Positions 25,561 through 34,598 of a DNA stretch of 52,362 bases are shown here, one piece after another. Every line of letters starts with the position of its first letter. The first letter of the stretch is position 1. The stretch spans positions 1 to 52,362 of the forward strand of contig JANQEN010000072.1 of the NCBI GenBank assembly GCA_028278335.1, given 5' to 3'. The position numbers and the translations under genes were made by a program. The notes under the pieces are model-generated. The model did not search any database, was not told the DNA's origin, and worked only from the letters and a program-made list of their open reading frames with translations. The DNA comes from Chitinivibrionales bacterium (GTDB lineage: Bacteria > Fibrobacterota > Chitinivibrionia > Chitinivibrionales > JANQEN01).

Positions 25561-26610
25561 CTACGAGGTTGATGTGTAGTTGACAGAATAGGCTGTCTTG
25601 CCAATAGTCTCGATATCTTTGATGAAATTGAGCTCTAAATTGACCTCTTGTCCTGTCATTACGGGAAAGTCGTAGTAAGTATTATGGTGCTTTAATTGGC
25701 CATGGCTTTGTTCTCTCTTTTCTACAAATGTCTTATGGTTGATTAAACGCTGTGATATCTGATTATTCATGGGATCTATGGCATTTTGGACTGTTTGTGT
25801 AAGATGAGAAGAAAAGGAGTCCTCTAATTCTATACCAACACTATTGCGCTCAGAGGCCATTGCCGCAAGCATTGTTGTGCCGGTTCCCAAAAAAGGATCC
25901 AGTACACTATCTTCTTTAACCGAATACATATTAATGAGCCTATGGGCAAGCTCAAAGGGATATGCTGCACTCCGTTGCCTAAGCTTCTCATCAGTAAGAT
26001 TTTGCCGCGTTCCTTTTAGGTCCATCCAGATGTCCGAAAACCAGACATTTCGTTCTTCCCAAAAAAGAGCGCTCGATTGTCGAAGCTTTTTATGGCTCTC
26101 ACTAGTAAATTGACGCTTTGCGCCTTTTCGAAAAATCAAAATGTATTCGTGCTCCAAGGTGACATAGGCGCCCGCTGGAAGCATACCAGAGCCCATAAAT
26201 TTATTTGGTGCATTGGTTTGTTTACGCCAAATGATTGGGGGAAGCGCACTAAATCCAGCAGAGAGAAAGGTGTTTGTTATTCTGGAATGGTTGGAATAGA
26301 GTCTAAAATGGTTATGGATGGTTCTTGTGGCATCACCAATGTTTATACAGACAAAGCCCCCTGTTTTAACAACTCGATATAATTCATACCAAACTTTGTC
26401 TAACTCTTGGTGCATTTGCTCAAAGGCAATGTTTCCTTTACCATTGGCTATTGTTTTTTCAATGTCTGGGTTGAGTGTCGAAAAGAGTTCATCCCACATG
26501 ACAATCATTGGATAGGGTGGGGAAGTAACAACCAGATCAATGGTGTTATCATCGATTGATGATAGGATTCGAGCATCAGCAAAGTGCACTGTGTGTTTTG
26601 TATTTTGCAT
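25561..26610 (-). CDS. Orphan DNA methyltransferase, probably N4-cytosine (beta class)
   Basis: 349 residues. The catalytic motif IV TSPPYPM (residues 29-35) comes first and the AdoMet-binding motif I region, SVLDPFLGTGTTMLAA, lies near 240-255, the beta-class order. SPPY favours N4-cytosine methylation, though SPPY can also methylate adenine. A target-recognition region lies between. No endonuclease gene is adjacent; the neighbours are a barrel protein and a zinc-ribbon protein, so it is a solitary methyltransferase. Its recognition site cannot be read from the sequence. The upstream barrel gene ends 7 bases before this start, so they may be co-transcribed. Confidence 0.87.
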   Translation of the reverse strand: MQNTKHTVHFADARILSSIDDNTIDLVVTSPPYPMIVMWDELFSTLNPDIEKTIANGKGNIAFEQMHQELDKVWYELYRVVKTGGFVCINIGDATRTIHNHFRLYSNHSRITNTFLSAGFSALPPIIWRKQTNAPNKFMGSGMLPAGAYVTLEHEYILIFRKGAKRQFTSESHKKLRQSSALFWEERNVWFSDIWMDLKGTRQNLTDEKLRQRSAAYPFELAHRLINMYSVKEDSVLDPFLGTGTTMLAAMASERNSVGIELEDSFSSHLTQTVQNAIDPMNNQISQRLINHKTFVEKREQSHGQLKHHNTYYDFPVMTGQEVNLELNFIKDIETIGKTAYSVNYTSTS

Positions 26611-26617
26611 AATTGGT

Positions 26618-27421
26618 TTATCTCTTTTTTAAGGAAAATGAGCAACCTAATTTTAAAGCAAATGAACTAAGGGATTGCAAAAATTCACCATGTTCATAAA
26701 CCGTTAGGGAGTTTCCCTGCTGTATATCATTTGGTAATATTGTTCGGTCTCGCAAAAAGACGATTGTTTCGTTATACCTTACTCCCTCTTCTTCGTAGGA
26801 TAAATGCTGCTCTTTTATACGAGCCTTAAGATACAGGGGAGTACATTCAAAAAAGAGCGCGAAATGGGAATGTAAGAAGAGAGTTACCCCGACTCCCGAT
26901 TGAAAACCAAACCCCGGTGCCATTTCCCAGCTACCATCATAGTAAATAGTTTCCTTTGGTGGGCTCTTATCAACCAATACAATGTTGATAGAAAAGGGAA
27001 AAACTATTGCTGGGGCCACATACAGATAGGGTGAAAGTTTGCCATAGGAGGATTGAATTTTTAAGCCAAGTGAAATTGACATATGGTGAGTTGTAAACTC
27101 TTCGGTAAAGCATTTTTCACCAATACTGTTTTTAAGTGCGTATCCTCCCATAGAACTGAAACCAATACAGCCAACTATACCAAGAGTATTGGAGAGATAG
27201 AGCGTTGTGCTGAGATCACCTTTAAGTCCATTGCCAAGAGAGGCAACTTTGTCCTCATAAAATGTAAAATTTCCCGTGTCATTGGCATGGTAGCTTGCTC
27301 CCACATATTCTCTTCCCAATGGAAAACCATATCCGCTACTAAGAGAGATTTCAAAATGAGTGGCCTCTGTATGACCCAGGAGTATGCAAAATGTAAACAG
27401 TGAAAACCAAAGAGTGATCAT
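26618..27421 (-). CDS. Outer-membrane beta-barrel protein candidate
   Basis: 267 residues with a signal peptide (MITLWFSLFTFCILLGHTEA). The mature part shows alternating hydrophobic beta strands with aromatic ends (LYLSNTLGIVGCIGFSS, HHMSISLGLKIQSS, LSPYLYVAPAIVF, FGFQSGVGVTLFL) and a terminal strand FALKLGCSFSLKK, which fits the 8-10-stranded OmpA/OmpW-type barrels. No specific family is recognised. It heads an apparent two-gene run with the methyltransferase gene, an odd pairing. Confidence 0.7.
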   Translation of the reverse strand: MITLWFSLFTFCILLGHTEATHFEISLSSGYGFPLGREYVGASYHANDTGNFTFYEDKVASLGNGLKGDLSTTLYLSNTLGIVGCIGFSSMGGYALKNSIGEKCFTEEFTTHHMSISLGLKIQSSYGKLSPYLYVAPAIVFPFSINIVLVDKSPPKETIYYDGSWEMAPGFGFQSGVGVTLFLHSHFALFFECTPLYLKARIKEQHLSYEEEGVRYNETIVFLRDRTILPNDIQQGNSLTVYEHGEFLQSLSSFALKLGCSFSLKKR

Positions 27422-27820
27422 CTTTATTCTTTCTATTGGATTACACCATGTAATATATACTTTTGCTTTTAAACTTTTGTATTTGAATAACTTTGTTCCA
27501 CCTCAATCACTAAAAAACAAAGGCTTGCAATCTATAGAAATGTGCAATGGCATATCTCTTGCAAGTTTTACTATAGGCTATATATAGAATATTCTAGAAG
27601 TATTCAGTGAACGAGGCCAATTAATTAATAATGCAGAGGGCATATAGTGTATTAAATAACAAACGCTTAAATACCAAAGAAGGAACCAAAGATATGGTAG
27701 ATCAAGCACACATTCACACTAATCAAATAGATATAGTTATAGGCTTTCTGGGTAATTTCTACCTGAGACCAAGTAAATATTGCCGGATTCTAATAACTCG
27801 ACCCCCTTGGGATTCGTACC
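27422..27820. other. Divergent intergenic region, about 400 bp
   Basis: Separates the barrel gene from the five-gene envelope operon. It contains a sigma54-type motif (27548-27563) but no gene: a 65-codon frame at 27631-27828 has no ribosome binding site and no family resemblance. Confidence 0.4.
27548..27563 (+). promoter_or_regulatory. sigma54-like -24/-12 promoter motif
   Basis: TGGCATATCTCTTGCA matches the sigma54 consensus TGGCAY-N5-TTGCA, with GG and GC 10 bases apart. It points towards the envelope operon starting at 27821, about 258 bases downstream, so a transcript would have a long leader. An NtrC-type activator gene lies at 34599. Chance occurrence is possible. Confidence 0.4.
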
Positions 27821-29035
27821 ATGTATAAATGGCTGTTAACCCTCATTTTTTCTTGCTTTATTCTGGGTGTATCAAAGACACAGGAGTCAACCTATGAAAA
27901 AGAGCAGAAGATTCAACTCAAGCAGTACGAATCTAACCATAACAAACAGATGCAGAAACAAGCAAAGGAAATTCTTACCGGTGTTCATGGTGCAAAAGAG
28001 AAGTTTGAGCTTTGGAAAAAAGAGGAGTTGAGAACATTTAAAGAGTGGGAGAGGACCGTTAAACGTATTTGGGGGGCGCACCGCCGTTCATCCAGAAAAG
28101 AATGGGTGCAATATTCTAAAGAAGCGCTCTCTGTTTCTACAGTTAACTTTAGAACTGGTGAAGTTACTGTTTCTATTGCGGTAGATTCAGCAGAGAGTGG
28201 TCAGATCGTAAAGGATAAACTTGTTCAAGCTGTTACGCATATACTGTTGAGTGATGGCATACAAAGTCAATCATTGTTAAACAAAAAACCTGTACAGGGA
28301 AAACCAGTTTTAAACAATCAAATCATTGATGCTGCTGGTCAAATGGTCACTATTGATCGAGTGAGTGAGTTTGCTTTTGGATTGGTTGAGCAATCTAAAG
28401 TTTTTAAAAAGAGTCTACCCGTTTCAAAGAGTAACGTCAATAACTTAGAAAAAACTGCCAAGACTCAATACACTGTGCAGTTTAGGCTTGTGCCAGATCA
28501 TTTGCATAGAAGAATTAATAGGTATCTACCAGTGATCACAAAATATTGTCAAAAGTATGATCTTGAAAGAGCCCATGTGTTGGCCACTATTCACACAGAA
28601 TCCTATTTTAATCCGGTGGCCATCTCTTCGGCTGGTGCAATTGGACTGATGCAGTTGATGCCTGAAAGTGGAGCATTAGAGGCATATCTTTTTGTTTCCG
28701 GGAACAATGAGATACCTCAAAAAGAACAACTTTTATGTCCAGAACATAATATTGAGCTCGGCTGTGCCTATATTCACTTACTTAAGAATCGCTATTTCCT
28801 ATCAGTCAACAATAGTCAAAGCATTCTTTATTGTACAATCGCTGCTTATAATACAGGGCCTAAAAATGTTGCAGCAGTTTTTTCTTTAGACAAATCTATT
28901 GCTCAGGCAAATAATGTTATAAATCAATATGCCAACGCCAATGGGGTATACACCCAATTAATCACCAATTTGCCCTATAATGAGACACGTAAATATTTGG
29001 CTTTGGTTGTTGACCGCATGCAACTGTATTTATAG
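27821..29035 (+). CDS. Lytic transglycosylase, MltC-like (SLT domain)
   Basis: 404 residues with a signal peptide (MYKWLLTLIFSCFILGVS). The C-terminal SLT domain (about 235-390) contains ATIHTESYFNPVAISSAG with catalytic Glu260, then GLMQLMP and YNTGPKNVA, the lysozyme-like pattern that cleaves peptidoglycan to 1,6-anhydro ends. The N-terminal 200 residues resemble the DUF3393 domain of MltC (EWVQYSKEAL, VTVSIAVDSAE). It opens an operon of five genes; a role in remodelling peptidoglycan around an envelope machine is inferred. Confidence 0.9.
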   Translation: MYKWLLTLIFSCFILGVSKTQESTYEKEQKIQLKQYESNHNKQMQKQAKEILTGVHGAKEKFELWKKEELRTFKEWERTVKRIWGAHRRSSRKEWVQYSKEALSVSTVNFRTGEVTVSIAVDSAESGQIVKDKLVQAVTHILLSDGIQSQSLLNKKPVQGKPVLNNQIIDAAGQMVTIDRVSEFAFGLVEQSKVFKKSLPVSKSNVNNLEKTAKTQYTVQFRLVPDHLHRRINRYLPVITKYCQKYDLERAHVLATIHTESYFNPVAISSAGAIGLMQLMPESGALEAYLFVSGNNEIPQKEQLLCPEHNIELGCAYIHLLKNRYFLSVNNSQSILYCTIAAYNTGPKNVAAVFSLDKSIAQANNVINQYANANGVYTQLITNLPYNETRKYLALVVDRMQLYL

Positions 29036-29055
29036 CAGAGATGATGGAGATTAAT

Positions 29056-30369
29056 ATGACAATCCGTAATGTATTACTATCTTCACTCTTAATCAGTGTT
29101 CTGTGCCTCCTTTCAAATACTTACGGACTTCTAAACAGAGCGCACAGGGAACAGGCTCCCCCGTGGGTAAAGAATCAACCCTACTCGCGAACGCACTATA
29201 TTGGGATTGGAGCGGCAAAAATTGAGGATGAGCTTTCGGTTGCACAGAACCGAGCAAGAAAACGAGCCCTTGCTGCTATTGCAGAGCAAATTGAGGTTTC
29301 CCTTGTTTCACACATGGTATTGCATGATCAATCAACTCAAAAAAACAAACTGGCCACCTCTCATAGTTCAATGCATGAATCCATTACCTCTTTTACAAAA
29401 TCTGCTTTTACAGAATGGGAGGAGAAGGCCACTTGGCACTCTCCTTCGGGTTACTATTGGAGTAAAGTTGTGTTAAATAAACGAGCCTATCAACGATACG
29501 TCAATCGAATCCTTGAAAAGACCATTGCCCAGGTTGAGGATATCATTGAGGGAGGCTACAATCTCTGTGTCTGGGATCGGATCAAATCTCTTTGTCAGGG
29601 AGACTCCCTTCTTTCGCAGTTTCCTGATGTTACATTGCGGGGACGTGTGTTTGGTACGTCTGTTATTCTTGAAAATGAGATTGATCGAATGATTGCTCAG
29701 ATATTTCAGGATATAACCTTTAAACCAACGCATACAATGCTCAGATTGGGTTCCTCTGATAAACAGCCGATGTCCTTAGGAGTGATTGGCTATTATCGAG
29801 GGAAGAGAGATTGCTCTTTGCCATTGCACTGGACTGCATCGAACAATCAGGTAGTGCCACAGGGACAATGCTCTAATAACCGTTTCATGTATCCGGTTAC
29901 TTTGTCAAGTATACCCCCAACAATCAAACCAATCGTGGTAACAGCAACTCTTGACGTACAGCAATTACCTAAAAAGTATCGAGCTAGAAGGTGGAAGGCT
30001 CCTCAAGGAAGTTTTACAATTATTCGTCATAGTGCTCCCTGTTTTGTGGAGAGTGATAATCACTTTACACACCTCCTTGCTAAAGAACTGGAAAACAGAT
30101 CTACAGTTACTCTTGTTAATACAAAAGAGGATGCTGCCTATGTGATCGGTTCACAATTTACCAAGAGTGATTCTGTAGCGTTGTGTAATAGTGTATATAT
30201 CGCCGATGGAACCTTGAGTGTTCGAGTCTATGCCAGAGGTGGGGTGCAACTCGTAAACGTACAGAAAAATGTTCGTGCTGCCGATGGTATTTCAGCACGA
30301 CGTGCTTTATGGGGAACCGAAAAGGTGGCTGTAGATTTAGCGATAAAAACAGTGGAAAACATTTTTTAG
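29056..30369 (+). CDS. LPP20-domain secreted protein
   Basis: About 437 residues. The start is placed at ATG 29056 because GGAG lies 6 bases upstream; ATGs at 29041 and 29044 are earlier alternatives. A signal peptide (MTIRNVLLSSLLISVLCLLS) is followed by an LPP20 domain (about 30-170): PPWVKNQP, YIGIGAA, then helices AQNRARKRALAAIAEQI and a strand ending VVLNKRAY. The C-terminal half (about 320-437) has alternating strands like CsgG/LpoB-type accessory domains. Known LPP20 proteins are outer-membrane-associated; the function here is unknown. Second gene of the envelope operon. Confidence 0.82.
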   Translation: MTIRNVLLSSLLISVLCLLSNTYGLLNRAHREQAPPWVKNQPYSRTHYIGIGAAKIEDELSVAQNRARKRALAAIAEQIEVSLVSHMVLHDQSTQKNKLATSHSSMHESITSFTKSAFTEWEEKATWHSPSGYYWSKVVLNKRAYQRYVNRILEKTIAQVEDIIEGGYNLCVWDRIKSLCQGDSLLSQFPDVTLRGRVFGTSVILENEIDRMIAQIFQDITFKPTHTMLRLGSSDKQPMSLGVIGYYRGKRDCSLPLHWTASNNQVVPQGQCSNNRFMYPVTLSSIPPTIKPIVVTATLDVQQLPKKYRARRWKAPQGSFTIIRHSAPCFVESDNHFTHLLAKELENRSTVTLVNTKEDAAYVIGSQFTKSDSVALCNSVYIADGTLSVRVYARGGVQLVNVQKNVRAADGISARRALWGTEKVAVDLAIKTVENIF

Positions 30370-30393
30370 GAATTGACCTAAAGGAAATAGATA

Positions 30394-31827
30394 GTGTTGT
30401 CAAACAAATCATTACTCATTCTCTTTTTAAGCTGGGTGTCTATTCTTTCCCAGGAGGATGTCTATGATATTCCAGCTTTTATTGATGACACTGCAACCTT
30501 TCCAGTCTCCGGTAATAACGTTATTACCCCCTTTGAGGGAAGTGCCTTAAGCCATATCAGAGACATTCCACATTGTGGACCTGATGAAGTACTGTTGCGT
30601 CGTCGCTTTAGTCAATATGAGTATGGACTCTATTTTGGTAAAAAGGATATGGGCATATTTAGTGATCTGTCAGCCTTTAAGCCGCCGGAGGGAACTGCGG
30701 TGGACATGTTTGTTGGTAAAAAACTCTACCTCCAGGAGACTGAAAACCCAAATCTTGATATTGCCAATGTGTATTTCGACAATGATAATATCTATGTAGA
30801 AAATGCAGCACGGCTCTATTTCTTTGATAAAAAATGGCATGTCTTGTCCTTGGCCTATGGTGATGCAGCAACAATGACAGTGCTCTCTTTTCCTGACAGT
30901 GCCCTGGTCTACCTTGACAACATTCAACGGGGGAGGACAAACCTAACCATTGAGGGTATTCAGAAACCATTTGGTATACTCACAATAAAGAAAAAGGGGT
31001 ATTACCTTCAGGATTATTTTATGCGTTTTGAGCCCAGAAAACATAGTATGAAAAAATTTGTTCTCGCTAAAACACCTCAACAACCAATTGGAACATATAT
31101 AGATCCAGACAACTACACTGCTGAAAGTCGGGGAAGTATCATTGCCTTGGAGCGAGAAATTGTATCGACTAAAGAGCAAATTGCTGAGCAAAGAGAGAGT
31201 AATGAAGAGGCTTTAGAGCAGTTTGAGCAGGAGTATCGAGAATTAGAGGCACAGGGTGAATTTGAAAAAACAGCAGATTTTTTAAAGAGAAAGGAGATCT
31301 ACCACAAGCAAAAGAAACAGGGACGATTAGAACTTGAGCTGCAAAGTAGTCCCGAACTGTTAAAGCTTGAAGAAGCATTGACCCGCCTCACCAATTATCG
31401 CAGAGAGATTGACAATAGGTTGTATTATAAACATTTTACCACAGAAACGGTGACCCTCTATCGATATGAACCAGACCTTGAGTATTTCCCCGTTGATATA
31501 AAAGTAAATAAGGGAGGACATCAGTTCACTTTCACTGGCACGCTCTCCATTCCTCTCTCTTTAGCACAAAAAATACGGGAACAATTGGGACTGGGACTCT
31601 TAAAATTGACCTATCGGAACAGAATATTCACTGGTGATAAACCAATTGAAGAGGTCAAGGTTCTCTATGAATATGTAAAATTTAGCTTGCTCTTTAAGGG
31701 AAGCGAGTTTTTATTGGAGGGTACCTGCACCTTTCCTGGGAAAATAAGCGCGGGGAATTTGGGGAAGGCTGTCATAGATACTGAAAAGAGACCACGAGAG
31801 GGTAGAAGGAGAGGGCGCCGTGACTAG
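30394..31827 (+). CDS. Secreted PEGA-domain protein with coiled coil
   Basis: 477 residues. GTG start, with AAGGA 8 bases upstream. After a signal peptide (LSNKSLLILFLSWVSILSQ) the first 170 residues are unrecognised. A PEGA domain (about 167-207: DSALVYLDNIQRGRTNLT and GILTIKKKGYY) is followed by a charged coiled coil (about 245-330, rich in Glu/Gln/Arg), then a beta-rich domain (about 345-455) and a basic tail (RPREGRRRGRRD). PEGA domains occur in surface and envelope proteins. Its last 8 bases overlap the next gene, indicating translational coupling. Confidence 0.78.
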   Translation: MLSNKSLLILFLSWVSILSQEDVYDIPAFIDDTATFPVSGNNVITPFEGSALSHIRDIPHCGPDEVLLRRRFSQYEYGLYFGKKDMGIFSDLSAFKPPEGTAVDMFVGKKLYLQETENPNLDIANVYFDNDNIYVENAARLYFFDKKWHVLSLAYGDAATMTVLSFPDSALVYLDNIQRGRTNLTIEGIQKPFGILTIKKKGYYLQDYFMRFEPRKHSMKKFVLAKTPQQPIGTYIDPDNYTAESRGSIIALEREIVSTKEQIAEQRESNEEALEQFEQEYRELEAQGEFEKTADFLKRKEIYHKQKKQGRLELELQSSPELLKLEEALTRLTNYRREIDNRLYYKHFTTETVTLYRYEPDLEYFPVDIKVNKGGHQFTFTGTLSIPLSLAQKIREQLGLGLLKLTYRNRIFTGDKPIEEVKVLYEYVKFSLLFKGSEFLLEGTCTFPGKISAGNLGKAVIDTEKRPREGRRRGRRD

Positions 31828-33454
31828 GGGAGTACCATGTATCAGTAAGGGAGCAGGATCATTATATTGTGTCCTTTTATTGCTTGCATCGATCAATCAC
31901 TGCGATGCTTCTTTACAGAATGATTTAAAATGTATCGCCCGTGAGCTAACATGTGCGCTCAATCTATCATCACATCAGGCAATATCGTTTACCACTCTTT
32001 CAAAGGATAGAAATTATAATTTTACCTTGGAACCACTTTACAAAGAGCTTAAAGAGTGTATGAGTCAGCATGTTTCCCAGGTAACCTTTACTCCTTTTAC
32101 GAGTTCCTTTAATCCAATTTTAAAGGAGATGATTTTAACCGGGAGCACTGCCTATCACCCTATTCCCTTTCCCAAAAAAGAGATCGCACCCTTTGTTTTG
32201 TATGGCATGGTATACCTCAACAAAGGATGTTACGACACCCTGTATTACTCCTTTGCTGTTATTGACCGAAATGGTACGAAGCTGTTTGACAGTAATGAAT
32301 ATGCCCTTAGTGTTAACGAGAGCCCTCAATCCTTTCGTCAAGATATTTTTAATAGACTACAGGATCCAATGGGATATAAACGGATTTCCTATCGTGGCCG
32401 TCTTATAGGAAAATTGGATAAACTGTTTAATAGTGCTCATAATAACCTGTTAACCTATCCCGCAGAATATACCATTGTCCAAGAGAATCCCTACGCAGTA
32501 CAATGGCAAGTAAATCTTTTTAAGCATTTGCTCTCGGAAAAATATGGGATTGTAGAAAATCCTACTAGCGAGAATGCCATACAGTTACTCCCCCGCGGGG
32601 TGGTTGCATTCAAACGTAATGATCGTACTCGCTACATCGATAATGCAATAGATGGAGAGCCACTACTCCCCATTTCATTTTTAGAAAGCTATGATTCGCT
32701 TTATTATCTTTATGCAACAATGAACAGAAATCTCCTAAAATCTCGAGTAGAGGCTAAATCCTGGAATACAAAAAAAGAGATACGTATACGAGATCAAATC
32801 TTCGATCTTTTTAATAGAGAGTATCCAAAATTATTCAATCCCTTTGATTATCAGAAGTTGCAGACTGTTTATCAGAATAAAAAAGAGCCGAGTATTTTAA
32901 CGGGATCGCTGCAGATTGCCGATCCTACTACCGGTAAAGAGCGCGTCCATTATGAGTGGTGTTTTAAAGCAAGTTGGCTAGCATCATTGCATAGAGTTGC
33001 TCAAAACAATCGGCACTTTGATGTCGATACCTATGTTATGGGAGTATTTAAGGATAACCTCGCTCCTCGAAGATATTGGGCTATTGTTGCTCAGAAATGG
33101 AAAACTAAAAATACTAGGGGAACGGTGATCTACTCTGATGACGGTTACCTTATTGTCAATATTGACTTTGACAAAACCTTTAAGCTATCCCACTTCTCCA
33201 TACATTATCGCCTTTGGTTCTATAACTATCAATTTGATGAAATTGAAACGAGTCGGACTCGATATGATAAATTGCTGGATGATGTAAACCAACATTTTGT
33301 CTATGAGTTTTCTGGTGTTGACCATCATTTAAAAGAGGCTATGCGTGATTTTCTTATACAAAAGATTGAAATAATTGGTCGAGATAGAGTAACACACAAG
33401 GGAGAGGTGAGAAAGGGGGCTTTACCAGAAGAGATAGCGATAAAAAGACGGTGA
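31820..33454 (+). CDS. Secreted protein of unknown function in the envelope operon
   Basis: 544 residues, GTG start overlapping the PEGA gene by 8 bases, with GGAG upstream. A hydrophobic N-terminal stretch (SLYCVLLLLASINHCDA) looks like a signal peptide. The C-terminal third contains a distinctive block (FNPFDYQKLQTVYQNKKEPS, RRYWAIVAQKWKTK and FSIHYRLWFYNYQFDE) that appears to be a structured domain of its own; I do not recognise a named family with confidence. Its position between PEGA and LPP20 genes suggests the same outer-envelope complex. It is not enzymatic by any motif I can see. Confidence 0.75.
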   Translation: MTRGVPCISKGAGSLYCVLLLLASINHCDASLQNDLKCIARELTCALNLSSHQAISFTTLSKDRNYNFTLEPLYKELKECMSQHVSQVTFTPFTSSFNPILKEMILTGSTAYHPIPFPKKEIAPFVLYGMVYLNKGCYDTLYYSFAVIDRNGTKLFDSNEYALSVNESPQSFRQDIFNRLQDPMGYKRISYRGRLIGKLDKLFNSAHNNLLTYPAEYTIVQENPYAVQWQVNLFKHLLSEKYGIVENPTSENAIQLLPRGVVAFKRNDRTRYIDNAIDGEPLLPISFLESYDSLYYLYATMNRNLLKSRVEAKSWNTKKEIRIRDQIFDLFNREYPKLFNPFDYQKLQTVYQNKKEPSILTGSLQIADPTTGKERVHYEWCFKASWLASLHRVAQNNRHFDVDTYVMGVFKDNLAPRRYWAIVAQKWKTKNTRGTVIYSDDGYLIVNIDFDKTFKLSHFSIHYRLWFYNYQFDEIETSRTRYDKLLDDVNQHFVYEFSGVDHHLKEAMRDFLIQKIEIIGRDRVTHKGEVRKGALPEEIAIKRR

Positions 33455-33506
33455 TCTCTAATAATCACCAATTAATTCCACTGATCCAAAAACACTGGAG
33501 GATACA

Positions 33507-34079
33507 ATGCAGTCATTTGTTATGTTAAAAAAAGTTTTGCAAGACATTATTAAGGGCATCATTTCGATAGGTCTGGTACTTTCCCTGGTTAATTGTGCAA
33601 CTACCAAACCAGGCGCAGGATACGAGGATGATACTCCATCGGATATTCAACGTCTCATGGATAAAGAATATAAGCACTCAATCTGTGCTGTTGGCACAGC
33701 AACAGGAGCAGACGAAGCTACTGCCAAACGAAAAGCGGTGTTGCACGCTCGGGCAGAGATTGCACGGGAGTTTAAGACGCAAATTGATGTTTTGCAAAAA
33801 AGTTATGAGGAGTCTATCAATAGTCAGACTGTTGAAGAGTATCAACAAGCTACTGAAGTGTTCGCCACGTTAGAGGTGAGTGGTTCGACCATTGCCAAAT
33901 CAATGGTGCGTAATGAGAAGAATGGTTCGGTTACTGCTAAGGCCTTAGTCGTTGTTACCGCAGAGCAGCTGCAAGCGCTCGTCAATGAGAAAATGCAGGC
34001 CTATACCTCCTTTAAAGCTTCGCAGGCTTATAAGGAATTAGAAAAACGAGTTGCCCTGGAGCGTCAGAGTCAGGAGTGA
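33507..34079 (+). CDS. LPP20-domain lipoprotein
   Basis: 190 residues. A signal sequence ending LVLSLVNC gives a lipobox with the acylated Cys around residue 30. The mature part contains one LPP20 domain (CAVGTATGADEATAKRKAVL, then ARAEIAREF and KALVVVTAEQLQ). GGAGG lies five bases before ATG. It is the last gene of the five-gene envelope operon and resembles the larger LPP20 protein at 29056. Anchoring in the outer membrane is inferred from the lipobox. Confidence 0.85.
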   Translation: MQSFVMLKKVLQDIIKGIISIGLVLSLVNCATTKPGAGYEDDTPSDIQRLMDKEYKHSICAVGTATGADEATAKRKAVLHARAEIAREFKTQIDVLQKSYEESINSQTVEEYQQATEVFATLEVSGSTIAKSMVRNEKNGSVTAKALVVVTAEQLQALVNEKMQAYTSFKASQAYKELEKRVALERQSQE

Positions 34080-34598
34080 ATCAAGGTAGCTGTTCACAAT
34101 TGACAGTAGATGTAATTCTGTGGTATGCCTCCTTCCCACGAAATTGCCCGTCAATGGTTTTGAAGTAGGCCAATAGATGTAAGTTTTGATATGGTTTTCA
34201 TTGCATAAGAGGCTTCCCTCTGTAAGACTATTTACCGGTGGTAGATGCTTTGTCTCAGGAGGTCTTAATAAAAAAGTTGGATGCTGTCAGGATTACCTAG
34301 AATCTCTGCAACCTAGGCATACTCAATATCATAGGGACAATTATTTTTTACGCTGTTTATTTTCAGTGGGCATGGAGAATGTTTAAGTGAGACTGTTCTG
34401 CGTAACTAACTGTTATATATAAAAAAACAGTGCTGCATAGGTGGTCATATTCTTGAATAAATCCTTGCAATTCCCACACTGCCTATAATATAATAACCTT
34501 ATATTATATACCTTTAATATCTTTGCAAATTTTGAACCCTATTTATCACCTCAGTATATACAGGAGTAAGGTATCCGGCTCTGATTACCTAGTTGCCA
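34080..34598. other. Intergenic region, about 520 bp, with operator-like palindrome
   Basis: A plausible sigma70-type promoter (TTGCAA at 34465, TATAAT at 34489, spacing 18) overlaps a perfect 10-bp inverted repeat with 5-base spacer (see separate entry). A 66-codon frame at 34186 has no ribosome binding site or family similarity. No RNA gene is visible. Confidence 0.45.
34484..34508. promoter_or_regulatory. Perfect AT-rich palindrome overlapping the -10 box upstream of the NtrC-type gene
   Basis: TATAATATAA and TTATATTATA flank TAACC: ten base pairs, no mismatch. It overlaps a -10 hexamer and lies about 90 bases before the start at 34599. An operator is one reading; AT-rich palindromes also occur by chance. 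Confidence 0.4.

Noticed and set aside
27631..27828. 65-codon plus-strand frame upstream of the transglycosylase
   Set aside because: No ribosome binding site, composition like the flanking non-coding DNA, and it overlaps the real start.
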